Shown: in pieces, positions 31,998 through 39,974 of the stretch
How positions within the stretch are numbered: position 1 is the stretch's first letter
How the letters are laid out: each line of letters opens with the position of its first letter
Origin: WTAW01 sp050124775
Lineage (GTDB): Bacteria > Acidobacteriota > Aminicenantia > Aminicenantales > Aminicenantaceae
Direction: 5' to 3'
Length of the DNA: 41,097 nt
NCBI GenBank assembly: GCA_050124775.1
Contig: JASFEP010000003.1
Location: 1-41,097 of the forward strand
Position numbers and translations under genes: made by a program
Notes under the pieces: model-generated
What the model saw: the letters and a program-made list of their open reading frames with translations, nothing else
Told to the model about the DNA's origin: nothing
Databases searched by the model: none

Positions 31998-33463
31998 TGG
32001 ACTTCCCCACAAGGAATAAGGATCTCGAAACACGCTCCTTTTCCTTCTTTGTTTATGATCCGGATGGATCCATTGTGCTGTTCCACGATTTTCTTGGCAT
32101 TGGCCAGGCCCAGCCCTATGCCGGCCGACTTTGTCGTGTAAAACGGTTCAAAAATATTGTCCCACTCGGTTTCAGCAATGCCTTTCCCGTTATCGGAAAT
32201 TTCTATCCTGATCTCTTTACCCGCCTCATTTTCCCTGAGTGAGAGGATGATTTCGATCTCACCTCCCTCTTCCAACTCTTCGTAGGCATTACGGAGGATG
32301 TTGACGATCACCAATCGCATTTTATCGCCATCCACATACACGGCCGGCAACCCCGACTGATAGTCCTTCTTGACTTGAATATTTTTCAGATCCAACGAGT
32401 CGGATACCATCTTGAGCGAACTGTCTATGACCTGATCCATGGGAAAGTCACAGAAATTTAGCTCGGAAACCCTGGTGAAGTTAAGCAGTTCCTTGATGAA
32501 ATTCTCGATATGCTCGATCCCCTCCTGAGTGATATCCAGATGTCCTTTTTCGATCTCCCCCCAACATTCGCTCTCGGCGACCTTTTGGACATTGAGTTTG
32601 ACCGATGTCAAAGGATTCCTGATTTCGTGAGCGATACTGGCCGATAAGCGCCCGATGGACGCCAGTTTCTCTGCATGGACCAGCTTTTTACTGGCTTCCT
32701 CCATCCGTTTCTTGGTAAGAAGAAGCTGTTCGCTCATCACATTAAAGCTTTGCGCAAGCCCACCGAGCTCATCGCGGGATGAAAGGTCGATCCTGTGAGA
32801 AAAATCACCCTTGGAGATCCTCACTGTCCCGTCCACCAATTTTTTCAGCGACGTGGTGATGCCCCTGGATAGCAGAATCGACCCGATAATGCCGACACAA
32901 AGTCCGAGACCTGCGATCAACACCAGCTTGATATGCGTATCTCTGATCTCTGCCCGTGCCTCCTCCATAGAAAGCCCGATCTTGACAGAACCCCACCTGC
33001 GAGGAGAGCCTTCGACATAGATGGGCGCTTCGATCTCCAGCACTCGCAAGATATTACCGATTTCTGGAGCCCTGAGCTCCCTTCTTTCAGAGAAGTAATC
33101 TCCTTCAAGTTCTCTTTCGGCGAAGTTGCTATTCTGGTAGATCTCTTTATAGGTTTTGATAAATTCATTCCCGGCAAAAGGAGAGTTGTTGGCATCATAA
33201 AACACGATGTAGATCAATTTTTCGTTGATCTGTTTTTCAATATTTTCCTCGGCACCTGCAACATCCCTGAAGACCACAAACTCGTCATAATTCAACTGGA
33301 TCAGATACTGTGCTTCCAGAAAACCCCTGCTGATTTGCTCTGAATGGATAGCACTCACTTCCCGTTTTTCGATGACGAAGAAGATCAGTCCTACGAGTAC
33401 AAAAAGCAAGAGAATGACGGCAAGAATAAATTTTGTCCGCAAGCTCATCAGCAATGGCCTCAT
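31994..33463 (-). CDS. membrane sensor histidine kinase with periplasmic domain
   Basis: Two TM segments (12-31 and 179-199) enclose a periplasmic domain of about 145 residues, too divergent to name. A HAMP linker follows (200-252). The HisKA domain has H279 in S-I-A-H-E-I-R-N-P-L. The ATPase domain shows N-I-L-R-N-A-Y-E-E-L, D-N-G-K-G-I and G-I-G-L-G-L-A-N-A. ATG 33463 is used; ATG 33448, with AGG upstream, is possible. It lies 30 bp after a solute-binding protein gene and is coupled to the NtrC-type gene, so the binding protein may present a ligand to it. Confidence 0.9.
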   Translation of the reverse strand: MRPLLMSLRTKFILAVILLLFVLVGLIFFVIEKREVSAIHSEQISRGFLEAQYLIQLNYDEFVVFRDVAGAEENIEKQINEKLIYIVFYDANNSPFAGNEFIKTYKEIYQNSNFAERELEGDYFSERRELRAPEIGNILRVLEIEAPIYVEGSPRRWGSVKIGLSMEEARAEIRDTHIKLVLIAGLGLCVGIIGSILLSRGITTSLKKLVDGTVRISKGDFSHRIDLSSRDELGGLAQSFNVMSEQLLLTKKRMEEASKKLVHAEKLASIGRLSASIAHEIRNPLTSVKLNVQKVAESECWGEIEKGHLDITQEGIEHIENFIKELLNFTRVSELNFCDFPMDQVIDSSLKMVSDSLDLKNIQVKKDYQSGLPAVYVDGDKMRLVIVNILRNAYEELEEGGEIEIILSLRENEAGKEIRIEISDNGKGIAETEWDNIFEPFYTTKSAGIGLGLANAKKIVEQHNGSIRIINKEGKGACFEILIPCGEVQ

Positions 33464-33493
33464 TACTTTATACGTAGATAAATAATAATGTTT

Positions 33494-35092
33494 TTATTTA
33501 TCAAGCCAAATCTTTTTAGCGTCTAAGTAGTAAAATCCCAGCGAGGGATACTCCACTCCGCGAACATAGGGTTGAATGGCCACTCTGTTCTGGTGAGAAA
33601 ACAAAGGAATGGCCGGGACATCCTCGAACAACACCTCTTCGATCTTGTGGAAAAGGCCGATCCTTTTTTTCCAACTCCTCTCGACTTCTGCCATCTGCAA
33701 AAGATCATCGAGCTTGGGATTGGTGTATCCAAACACATTAAAAAGGGATTTGGAATGAAAAAGAGGGCGGATCATATCCTCAGGATCAGGAAAGCTCATG
33801 TTCCTCTCGACGAAAATCATGTAGGGGGCCTTCGTTTTATGTAATTCTTTGGGGGACTCATAGAAATTCAGACGGGAGTCGATGTTGAGATTCCTGAGTT
33901 GATCCCGCAATTCTCTATAAATTTTATGTTTTTCGTCTGTTCGCGGTAATTTAAAATATACGGTAACCCGAGGGAACCGATCATTCTCAGAAAAACCCTC
34001 TCTCTCCAGCATTTCCTTGGCTTTCACCAAATTAGAGGGTTCTCCTTCATGGGGTGGAAAAAATCCCGGCAAACTGGAAGGAATATAGTTATTCGTGGCA
34101 GTACGGAGATATTTTATATCTTTGGCCGCTTCGACGATCGACTGTTTATCAAAGCCCAAAGAAAGAGCCTTCCGCACCGACGCCCGATTCAGAGGAGGAA
34201 TCCTGCAGCTTAATCCCAGAAAATAATGTGTCATCGGTCCGTCCTCGTAGAGCTGAAACTCCGAATCGAGCAATCTTCTGGACAGGATGGGGATAGCATC
34301 GATCTCTTCGTTGTAGAAGTGATCGATGGTGAACAGGGAGCAGAACTCGATCCCGTCCAGATAGGGCGGGCCTGCGAAGTATTCGGGATTGCGTTTGAGA
34401 TGAATGCCCGCGATCTCGAGCCTTGTCGTCCTTACCCAAAAATCGAACATGAAGGGACCTGTCCCCGAAGGCCTGCGGAAAAAATCTCTTCCTTCTGCGG
34501 TGGCTTTTTCGCGAGGAAGAATCTTGCAAAAATTCATGCTCATCAAATAGAGGGCTGAAACAAAGGGTTTAGTGAGCTTCATCTTGAAGGTAAAGTCATC
34601 AACGACACTGTATCCTCTGACATGGTCGGATCTCCCCTCTCGAAAATCCGCTGCACCTTCCACCCGGTTGACGAAGAATTGATAATAAGGGGAATTCGAT
34701 TCCTTGTCGAGGATCCGCTCCAGAGAATATTTGACGTCGGCGGCATCAAGCACTTCTCCATGATGGAATTTAACCCCCTTCCGCAAATAAAATGTGTAGA
34801 CCTTTTTGTCCGAAGATATCTCCCAGTATTCGGCAAGAGCCGGCTGGATGTGAAGGTTCTTGTCCAATCCCACCAAGCCGTCATAGATCTGTTCGGAAAG
34901 AAAAATGAAGGAATTCGGGCTTATCGGGTCGAGCTCCGTCCTGTAGACATCAGTGAATGATTTGAGCCGGAAAATCCCTCCGTAGTTGGGTTGAATATCC
35001 TTGCGGATGCCCGCAGATCTGGAGAGAAGGGAAGGTCCGCCCAACAGGAATAAAAGGATCACTGCAAGGAGCCACGTCAACTTTCTAGACAT
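33494..35092 (-). CDS. family 5 solute-binding protein (peptide/nickel type) without permease genes
   Basis: This exported binding protein belongs to the extracytoplasmic family 5 group that serves oligopeptide and dipeptide ABC transporters. ATG 35092 is favoured because GGAA lies 7 nt upstream and a TTG at 35104 is the only alternative. Residues 1-26 are a signal peptide. Family marks are I-Y-D-G-L-V-G-L-D, A-L-A-E-Y-W-E-I-S-S-D-K-K-V-Y-T-F-Y-L-R-K-G-V-K-F-H-H-G and F-G-Y-T-N-P-K-L-D-D-L-L. No ABC permease or ATPase gene is near; instead a kinase and an NtrC-type regulator follow. A ligand-sensing role is therefore more likely than transport alone. Confidence 0.85.
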   Translation of the reverse strand: MSRKLTWLLAVILLFLLGGPSLLSRSAGIRKDIQPNYGGIFRLKSFTDVYRTELDPISPNSFIFLSEQIYDGLVGLDKNLHIQPALAEYWEISSDKKVYTFYLRKGVKFHHGEVLDAADVKYSLERILDKESNSPYYQFFVNRVEGAADFREGRSDHVRGYSVVDDFTFKMKLTKPFVSALYLMSMNFCKILPREKATAEGRDFFRRPSGTGPFMFDFWVRTTRLEIAGIHLKRNPEYFAGPPYLDGIEFCSLFTIDHFYNEEIDAIPILSRRLLDSEFQLYEDGPMTHYFLGLSCRIPPLNRASVRKALSLGFDKQSIVEAAKDIKYLRTATNNYIPSSLPGFFPPHEGEPSNLVKAKEMLEREGFSENDRFPRVTVYFKLPRTDEKHKIYRELRDQLRNLNIDSRLNFYESPKELHKTKAPYMIFVERNMSFPDPEDMIRPLFHSKSLFNVFGYTNPKLDDLLQMAEVERSWKKRIGLFHKIEEVLFEDVPAIPLFSHQNRVAIQPYVRGVEYPSLGFYYLDAKKIWLDK

Positions 35093-35141
35093 CTTGATTT
35101 CCAATTATGATAAAAGAACACACGTCTTAAGGCAAATAAAA

Positions 35142-35157
35142 GGCAAGTTTTATGCCA
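35142..35157 (-). promoter_or_regulatory. sigma-54 (-24/-12) promoter of the binding protein-kinase-NtrC operon
   Basis: The minus strand reads TGGCATAAAACTTGCC with GG and GC correctly spaced. The predicted start is near 35131, 39 nt before ATG 35092. Confidence 0.75.
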
Positions 35158-35229
35158 TTTTCAACATGACTAGTAATTTCTTTAATATAAATAATTTAGA
35201 GAGATAATGGAAGACTCGTAGAACATTTT

Positions 35230-35248
35230 TTGTAAACATTTTTTACAA
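35230..35248. promoter_or_regulatory. activator-binding palindrome
   Basis: TTGTAAA-CATTT-TTTACAA is a perfect palindrome in its 7-bp arms and extends by two more pairs. Its centre is 96 bp upstream of the -12 element at 35143. It is the best of the four sites and suggests autoregulation. Confidence 0.65.
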
Positions 35249-35300
35249 AATACCCGCAATCTTTGCGCCAAGGCATGTGTTTGGGATTGAGGCTTCGATC

Positions 35301-36551
35301 TTATGAGCCTCGAGAGACCTCTATGACTCGAGTCAGAACACGCATGATGTTTTTTCCCCAGATCTTCCGTATATCCTCTTCACTGTATCCGCGCCTAAGG
35401 AGTTCTTCCGTGATGTTGGGCATCTCGCTGACATCATTACACCCTTCGACCCCCCCGCCGCCATCAAAATCCGTGCCGATACCTACATGATCCACACCGA
35501 TGAGCGCGACGACATGATCGATATGGTCGACCAACTCCTGTAAAGTGGTTGTCTCCCCGGGATATTTTTCATAGATTGCTTGGTACTCGGCATAGAGCTT
35601 GGCTCTTTCGGCTTCATCGCGGATGTCTCGTCTGGATCCATACTTCTCTCTGAGTGCATTGAGGGCGGCATCCCGCTCAGGATTGGGAGGGTGCTCTTTT
35701 ATAAAACTGGAAACGAAACAGATCTGGATGACACCGCCATTCTTGGCAAGAGCTTTCAGTTGATCATCCGTTAAGTTCCTGGGATGGTCGCAGAGATCTC
35801 TCACGCTCGAATGAGAAGCGATAATCGGGGCCTTTGTCGTTTCAATGATATCAAAGAAGGACTTTTCAGATGCGTGGGAGATATCGATCATGATACCCAA
35901 GCGGTTGCATTCGGTCACAACCTCTTTTCCGAAATCGGATAAGCCTTTATCTTCCGGGTCTCCCGAATCCGTGGATGAATCGCAGATGTCATTATCCCTT
36001 GAATGGCAAAAAGTGATATAGCGGACACCTCTATCATAGTATTTCTCGATCAGAGTCAGGTCCTTTCCAATCGGGTACCCGTTTTCCATCCCGATAAAGG
36101 CGGCCCGCTTGCCCTCTTTTTCGAACCTGTAGGCATCCTCAGGAGATGTCGCTAGAGCCACAAGCTCAGGATAGTCTGCGCACATCTTGTGGATCGCATC
36201 GAGCACGCGGAAAGCACGCTCTTTAGCGTTTTTATATCCTTCAGGAGTCCGTTCTCCCTGCCCCACAAACACAGCAAAGAATTCCGCGTCTAAACCGCCT
36301 TCTGCCATACGGGGGAGGTCGATCTTGGAGCCTCTTCTGCCTGTAGATTCATGCCGCTCTCCGATGTCCCAATCCCCGCTCAGCAGGCGAGAGGGCGTAT
36401 CCGCATGCGTATCCACCGTTAAGACTTTATCGTGAAGCTCGCTGACCCGAGCGGCAAAATCGCCATCCTTCTGCTGGGATGAACAGGCCATCATCCCATA
36501 GAACAAAAACAATAAGACGCCTCCCAAGACGATTGCGTTGTTTTTTTTCAT
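35301..36551 (-). CDS. lipoprotein membrane dipeptidase (M19 family)
   Basis: This zinc dipeptidase cleaves dipeptides and is anchored by lipid at C23 (G-M-M-A-C). The metal site is complete: H49-x-D51 (T-H-A-D-T), E156 (I-G-M-E-N), H226 (D-I-S-H-A) and H247 (A-S-H-S). Other family marks are N-G-G-V-I-Q and I-G-T-D-F-D-G near the C-terminus. Its 416 residues are normal. GGAGG lies about 7 nt before ATG 36551. The ferritin-like gene is upstream, 59 bp away, on the same strand. It fits the peptide-scavenging theme of the region. Confidence 0.92.
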   Translation of the reverse strand: MKKNNAIVLGGVLLFLFYGMMACSSQQKDGDFAARVSELHDKVLTVDTHADTPSRLLSGDWDIGERHESTGRRGSKIDLPRMAEGGLDAEFFAVFVGQGERTPEGYKNAKERAFRVLDAIHKMCADYPELVALATSPEDAYRFEKEGKRAAFIGMENGYPIGKDLTLIEKYYDRGVRYITFCHSRDNDICDSSTDSGDPEDKGLSDFGKEVVTECNRLGIMIDISHASEKSFFDIIETTKAPIIASHSSVRDLCDHPRNLTDDQLKALAKNGGVIQICFVSSFIKEHPPNPERDAALNALREKYGSRRDIRDEAERAKLYAEYQAIYEKYPGETTTLQELVDHIDHVVALIGVDHVGIGTDFDGGGGVEGCNDVSEMPNITEELLRRGYSEEDIRKIWGKNIMRVLTRVIEVSRGS

Positions 36552-36610
36552 GTGGGCTCCTCCCTCAGATGGCTCTCTCTATGAAGTGTTAAACGGCAGG
36601 GGCGGTCAAA

Positions 36611-37132
36611 TTACCACTTGCCATCCATCTGGAATTCTGCGCTTCCAAGCCAGAATCCTGAACGGGACACAGAATCATACTGTGCCTGGAGCAGATCGTA
36701 GTGGAATTTCTCTTCTTCGCTGATCTCCCGGAAGATCTTTTTAGCAACCGGATCGTCTGCGTCCGCCGAAGCCTGGGAAAAAAACCTGATCGCGTTTTCC
36801 TCGAGCTCCATCCCTACCCGAAGAGCCTCGACCTCTCCCTTGGCATCTTCTCTTTTCATGTTCTCTTTGAGCTTTGTGATGAGCGGCGCTTCGCCTTCCT
36901 CGACCTCATCCCTGATGTACTGCTTCCAATCGGTGCCGCCGAGGATCTTCGTGAACATCTTGCCGAAGGTTTCCAGGTGTTTCACCTCTTCATTAGCGAG
37001 GAAATAGAACATCTTTTTCCCCGTTTCGTGGCTGGTGACATCCGCTGCATGATTAAAGAACTTCCGTCCGTTTATCTCTAATTTGATGGCCTCTACGATG
37101 GCATTTTCAACCTGCTCGCTTATTTGTTTCAT
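36611..37132 (-). CDS. ferritin-like diiron protein (rubrerythrin-type)
   Basis: This four-helix ferritin-like protein probably reduces peroxide or handles iron. The diiron ligands fit: E19 on the first helix, E49-x-x-H52 (N-E-E-V-K-H), a glutamate at 109-112 in E-L-E-E-N, and E141-x-x-H144 (E-E-E-K-F-H). There is no rubredoxin domain. Its 173 residues are normal for this group. GGAGAG lies before ATG 37132, and a good sigma-70-type promoter lies 70 bp upstream. A MITE-like element ends close to the -35 box. Confidence 0.85.
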   Translation of the reverse strand: MKQISEQVENAIVEAIKLEINGRKFFNHAADVTSHETGKKMFYFLANEEVKHLETFGKMFTKILGGTDWKQYIRDEVEEGEAPLITKLKENMKREDAKGEVEALRVGMELEENAIRFFSQASADADDPVAKKIFREISEEEKFHYDLLQAQYDSVSRSGFWLGSAEFQMDGKW

Positions 37133-37203
37133 GGGTTCTCTCCTCTATAATATGCGCGTGAGACACAACCTGACTTTTCGATCTCGACTCACGCGAACTG
37201 CCC

Positions 37204-37232
37204 AGTATAGATAATTATTAAAGGCAGCGCAA
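37204..37232 (-). promoter_or_regulatory. sigma-70-type promoter of the ferritin-like gene
   Basis: On the minus strand TTGCGC (37227-37232), 17 nt, then TATACT (37204-37209). The predicted start is near 37197, about 65 nt before ATG 37132. Confidence 0.55.
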
Positions 37233-37248
37233 CTCTTAATTTCCCATC

Positions 37249-37478
37249 GTGGGCATTTCCGAAACCGTGAAGGCAAGTACGCGTTATGCGTTATTGAGTG
37301 GTCCAATTGTGTGGTGGAGAAAACCGTGAGAAGAGCTTGACGGGCATGGTGCATCTCCTTTAGGAGATGTGAGGAAAGCTCGAATCCGAGCGAAGTTTCC
37401 TCGGTGGGGAAACTGAGCGTGTTTTCGCACCACCAATTGGGGCACACGGACATTCATTCGTCACGGTTTTGGAAATGC
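37249..37478. mobile_element. MITE-like palindromic element, about 230 bp
   Basis: The ends are inverted repeats of 20 bp with two mismatches: GCATTTCCGAAACCGTGAAG at 37253-37272 against the complement of 37459-37478. Inside lie a second inverted pair (CCAATTGTGTGGTGG near 37312 against CACCACCAATTGG at 37428-37440) and two hairpins (CATCTCC/GGAGATG near 37352; AGGAAA-GCTCG/CGAGC-TTTCCT at 37372-37402). Flanking 13-mers TTAATTTCCCATC (37236-37248) and TTACTTTCCCATC (37479-37491) differ at one base and look like a target duplication. It contains no gene. It lies directly against the creatininase stop codon. Confidence 0.55.
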
Positions 37479-38381
37479 TTACTTTCCCATCTTTTTCCAG
37501 GCTTCGATGAACTCGACGGCACTCGTGACCATGGCGTTGACTGTTTTTTCACCGCGTTCCCGTGTGGCTCTTTTGGGATCACCCGTGGACCAAATCCCGT
37601 TGCTCGAGAGCTCATGGCTGGCGCCCCCTTTTTTGGTTGCTTCGGGCACACCCTGGACCGTGCTCAAAAGGGCATAGAGATCGGGATTTTTCTGGCCCCC
37701 ATCGATAATCTCTTGAATTTTCTGGGACGCTTTGAACTCAGGCTTCTCGGCCAGTTCCATCTTGACCAGCTCGGGTTTGAGGTAGAGCATGATCGACGTT
37801 TCATTGATCCCCGCATGTGTGTCGTAAACGCCTGGGATATCGTCTGAATATCTCTGGAACGAAGCCCCTGCGCCGATGGCCACCGCACAGGCCCCGGTCG
37901 TGTGGTTTATCCTGTGAATGACCTTGCTTTCCACGATGTGATTCCCGCCGTGATAGTTGAAGAACATAAAACGGCGGAACCCGTATTTCATCAGCATTTC
38001 GGCCGTCTCGAAAAGCACCTGCTCCATAGTCTCCGGCTTCAAGCTCAGCGACCCGGCAAATCCGGAATGGTAGACACTGTATCCAGAGAGCAACACGGGA
38101 GCGACCACAACCCCGGTCTTAGCCGAGATCATCTTCGACATGCCAACAGCCTCATAAAAATCGGTGCCCAGAGGCATGTGGGGACCGTGTTGTTCCGTAC
38201 TCCCGAGAGGAATGATCACCATATCGCTGGTCTTCAAATATTCGGCAACATCCGTCCAGCTCATCTCCTGGAGGACAAGCGCTTTTCCCTCCTGCTGTGC
38301 AAACACCAAACATCCCAGTAAGAGAACGAAGACCGCCCCAGAAAAAAGCCGAACGCTTGTGAGGATTGTGTTTTTGATCAT
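37479..38381 (-). CDS. exported creatininase-family amidohydrolase
   Basis: Creatininase-family enzymes hydrolyse cyclic amides using two metal ions. The metal site G-S-T-E63-Q-H65-G-P-H-M-P-L-G-T-D74 is complete, and N-Y-H-G-G-N-H (142-148) and D-T-H-A-G-I-N-E-T-S follow as expected. Residues 1-29 form a signal peptide, unusual for a family that is normally cytoplasmic; L-L-G-C at 24 could also be a lipobox. GGAGGG lies 6 nt before ATG 38381. It is divergent from the amino-acid permease gene, so both may handle an amide and its product. The substrate is unknown. Confidence 0.88.
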   Translation of the reverse strand: MIKNTILTSVRLFSGAVFVLLLGCLVFAQQEGKALVLQEMSWTDVAEYLKTSDMVIIPLGSTEQHGPHMPLGTDFYEAVGMSKMISAKTGVVVAPVLLSGYSVYHSGFAGSLSLKPETMEQVLFETAEMLMKYGFRRFMFFNYHGGNHIVESKVIHRINHTTGACAVAIGAGASFQRYSDDIPGVYDTHAGINETSIMLYLKPELVKMELAEKPEFKASQKIQEIIDGGQKNPDLYALLSTVQGVPEATKKGGASHELSSNGIWSTGDPKRATRERGEKTVNAMVTSAVEFIEAWKKMGK

Positions 38382-38487
38382 ATTGTCCCTCCTTCCTCTA
38401 TTGTTTGACTCCTGAAAAAATCATTCTAATCCTTTACCCCTCCCATTTCAATAAAAGAAGGTGTGTGTTATAAAAAGGAAACGGAAA

Positions 38488-39897
38488 ATGGGATCGCCAA
38501 AGAACACAAAGAAACTGCGTCTGTTCGACATCGTTCTCTTCAATGTGTGCGGCATTCTGAGCGTGGATACGATCGCTGCGGGCGCCAGTATGGGCGTTCA
38601 GGGAATGACGTGGCGCATCCTGGGCATTCTATTCTTCTTCCTTCCTTATGGTCTTGCAACAGCTGAGCTGGGCTCGAGCTGGCCGAAAGCCGGTGGGATC
38701 TACGTTTGGACTCGGCAGGCGTTCGGCGATTTTTGGGGAACGATGGTCTCCTGGCTCTACTGGATTAATGTCGTCTACTGGATGTCTTCCATGTTCGTCA
38801 CGTTTGCGGCCGTTTTCTTATCCACATTTTTTCCAGGCCTCTCCCAAAGCGCGACGACCGCAATGCAGACTTTGATCGGAATTGCCTTGGTCTGGACTAT
38901 CGTTTTTCTGGGCCGAAAAAACATCACAGCGAGCGATTTCGTCACGAATACGGGAGCACTCATCAAAACTTTGCTCTTTCTGCTTCTGGGGTTTTTCGGA
39001 ATCCTCTATGCTTTGAGATTCAAGTTGGCGAACAGCTTCACTCCCCCGGAATGGGCGATCACTTGGGACTCGACATTGGCATTTATGCCGGTCGTCGTGT
39101 ACAACTTTTTGGGATTCGAACTGGTTAGCAGTTTTTCCGACAAACTGGACAATCCCCGAAAAAACATTCCCAAAGCCATATTTCTGGCAGGGATACTGAT
39201 CGCCTTTCTCTACATCCTATCGGCCTTCGGGATGCTGGCTATATTCAGAGCCGACGAAATCAACATCGTCACGGGTATCAGCGATGCCTTCCGCGCACTC
39301 GTTTTGAGGACCATGGGTCAGGAATTCGTCGGGCTTTACTATTTTCTTATCATCGTCTTCCTGCTGAGCCTTTACACCTTTGTGTTCGCCTGGGCTTACG
39401 GTGCCAACTGCGTTATCGCAGAAACGGGACTGGACAAAAAAGTCAAGATCCTGGGCCACAAGCACCCGAAGCACGAGTCCCCCGATTACGCCTTCGTGAT
39501 CATGGGTATTATCGCGACCGTGCTGATTGTCGGGAATTCGATCGGCATGCCCAATATCCAGCAGATCTTCTGGACGATATTCGCTCTCTCCTCAGTTATA
39601 TTCCTCCTCCCATATTGTGTGATGTTCCCAGCGGTCCTGAGACTCAGAAGGCTTTACCCGGATAGAGACAGGCCTTACATCATTCCCTTCGGCAAAATCG
39701 GCCTGTGGGCAACGGTTATATGCGGTGAATTTTTCGTTCTGATCGCTATTTTATTCTTTTTTGTCCCGCCTAAAAATACGGCGAATGTTCTCAGGTACGA
39801 ACTTTCCCTTTGTTTCGGAGTTTTTATTACTCTTGCCCTTGGTTCTTTCATTTACTTCAAGACAAAAAAGAGCTCTTCCCAAAACACGCTGCCTTAA
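38488..39897 (+). CDS. APC-family amino acid permease
   Basis: This inner-membrane transporter of the amino acid-polyamine-organocation superfamily has about 12 TM segments over 469 residues. The conserved opening L-F-D-I-V-L-F-N-V-C-G-I-L-S-V-D-T-I-A-A-G and the S-W-P-K-A-G-G-I-Y-V-W loop are typical. F-E-L-V-S-S-F-S-D-K-L-D-N-P-R-K-N-I-P-K in the centre is also a hallmark. ATG 38488 is preferred over GTG 38461 because AAGGAAACGG precedes it and the residues between are not family-like. Amino acid specificity cannot be read. The gene is divergent from creatininase. Confidence 0.88.
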   Translation: MGSPKNTKKLRLFDIVLFNVCGILSVDTIAAGASMGVQGMTWRILGILFFFLPYGLATAELGSSWPKAGGIYVWTRQAFGDFWGTMVSWLYWINVVYWMSSMFVTFAAVFLSTFFPGLSQSATTAMQTLIGIALVWTIVFLGRKNITASDFVTNTGALIKTLLFLLLGFFGILYALRFKLANSFTPPEWAITWDSTLAFMPVVVYNFLGFELVSSFSDKLDNPRKNIPKAIFLAGILIAFLYILSAFGMLAIFRADEINIVTGISDAFRALVLRTMGQEFVGLYYFLIIVFLLSLYTFVFAWAYGANCVIAETGLDKKVKILGHKHPKHESPDYAFVIMGIIATVLIVGNSIGMPNIQQIFWTIFALSSVIFLLPYCVMFPAVLRLRRLYPDRDRPYIIPFGKIGLWATVICGEFFVLIAILFFFVPPKNTANVLRYELSLCFGVFITLALGSFIYFKTKKSSSQNTLP

Positions 39898-39916
39898 TAA
39901 TCCCCGCTAAAGATCG

Positions 39917-39932
39917 CTCTCCACTCGGAGAG
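39917..39932. terminator. hairpin between convergent genes
   Basis: CTCTCC-ACTC-GGAGAG forms a 6-bp stem between the permease and the TPR gene. No T-tract follows on either strand, so it is at most a weak bidirectional terminator. Confidence 0.25.
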
Positions 39933-39974
39933 GCACGGATTAGGCAAATCTAAGGCTCATGAAAGAATTGAAGA

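Noticed and set aside
37372..37402. GAGGAAAG-containing hairpin resembling an RNase P core
   Set aside because: The other conserved RNase P blocks are missing; the hairpin is part of the nested repeats of the MITE-like element.
37145..37453. 102-codon minus-strand ORF between the ferritin-like and creatininase genes
   Set aside because: It lies wholly in the MITE-like element and the ferritin promoter.
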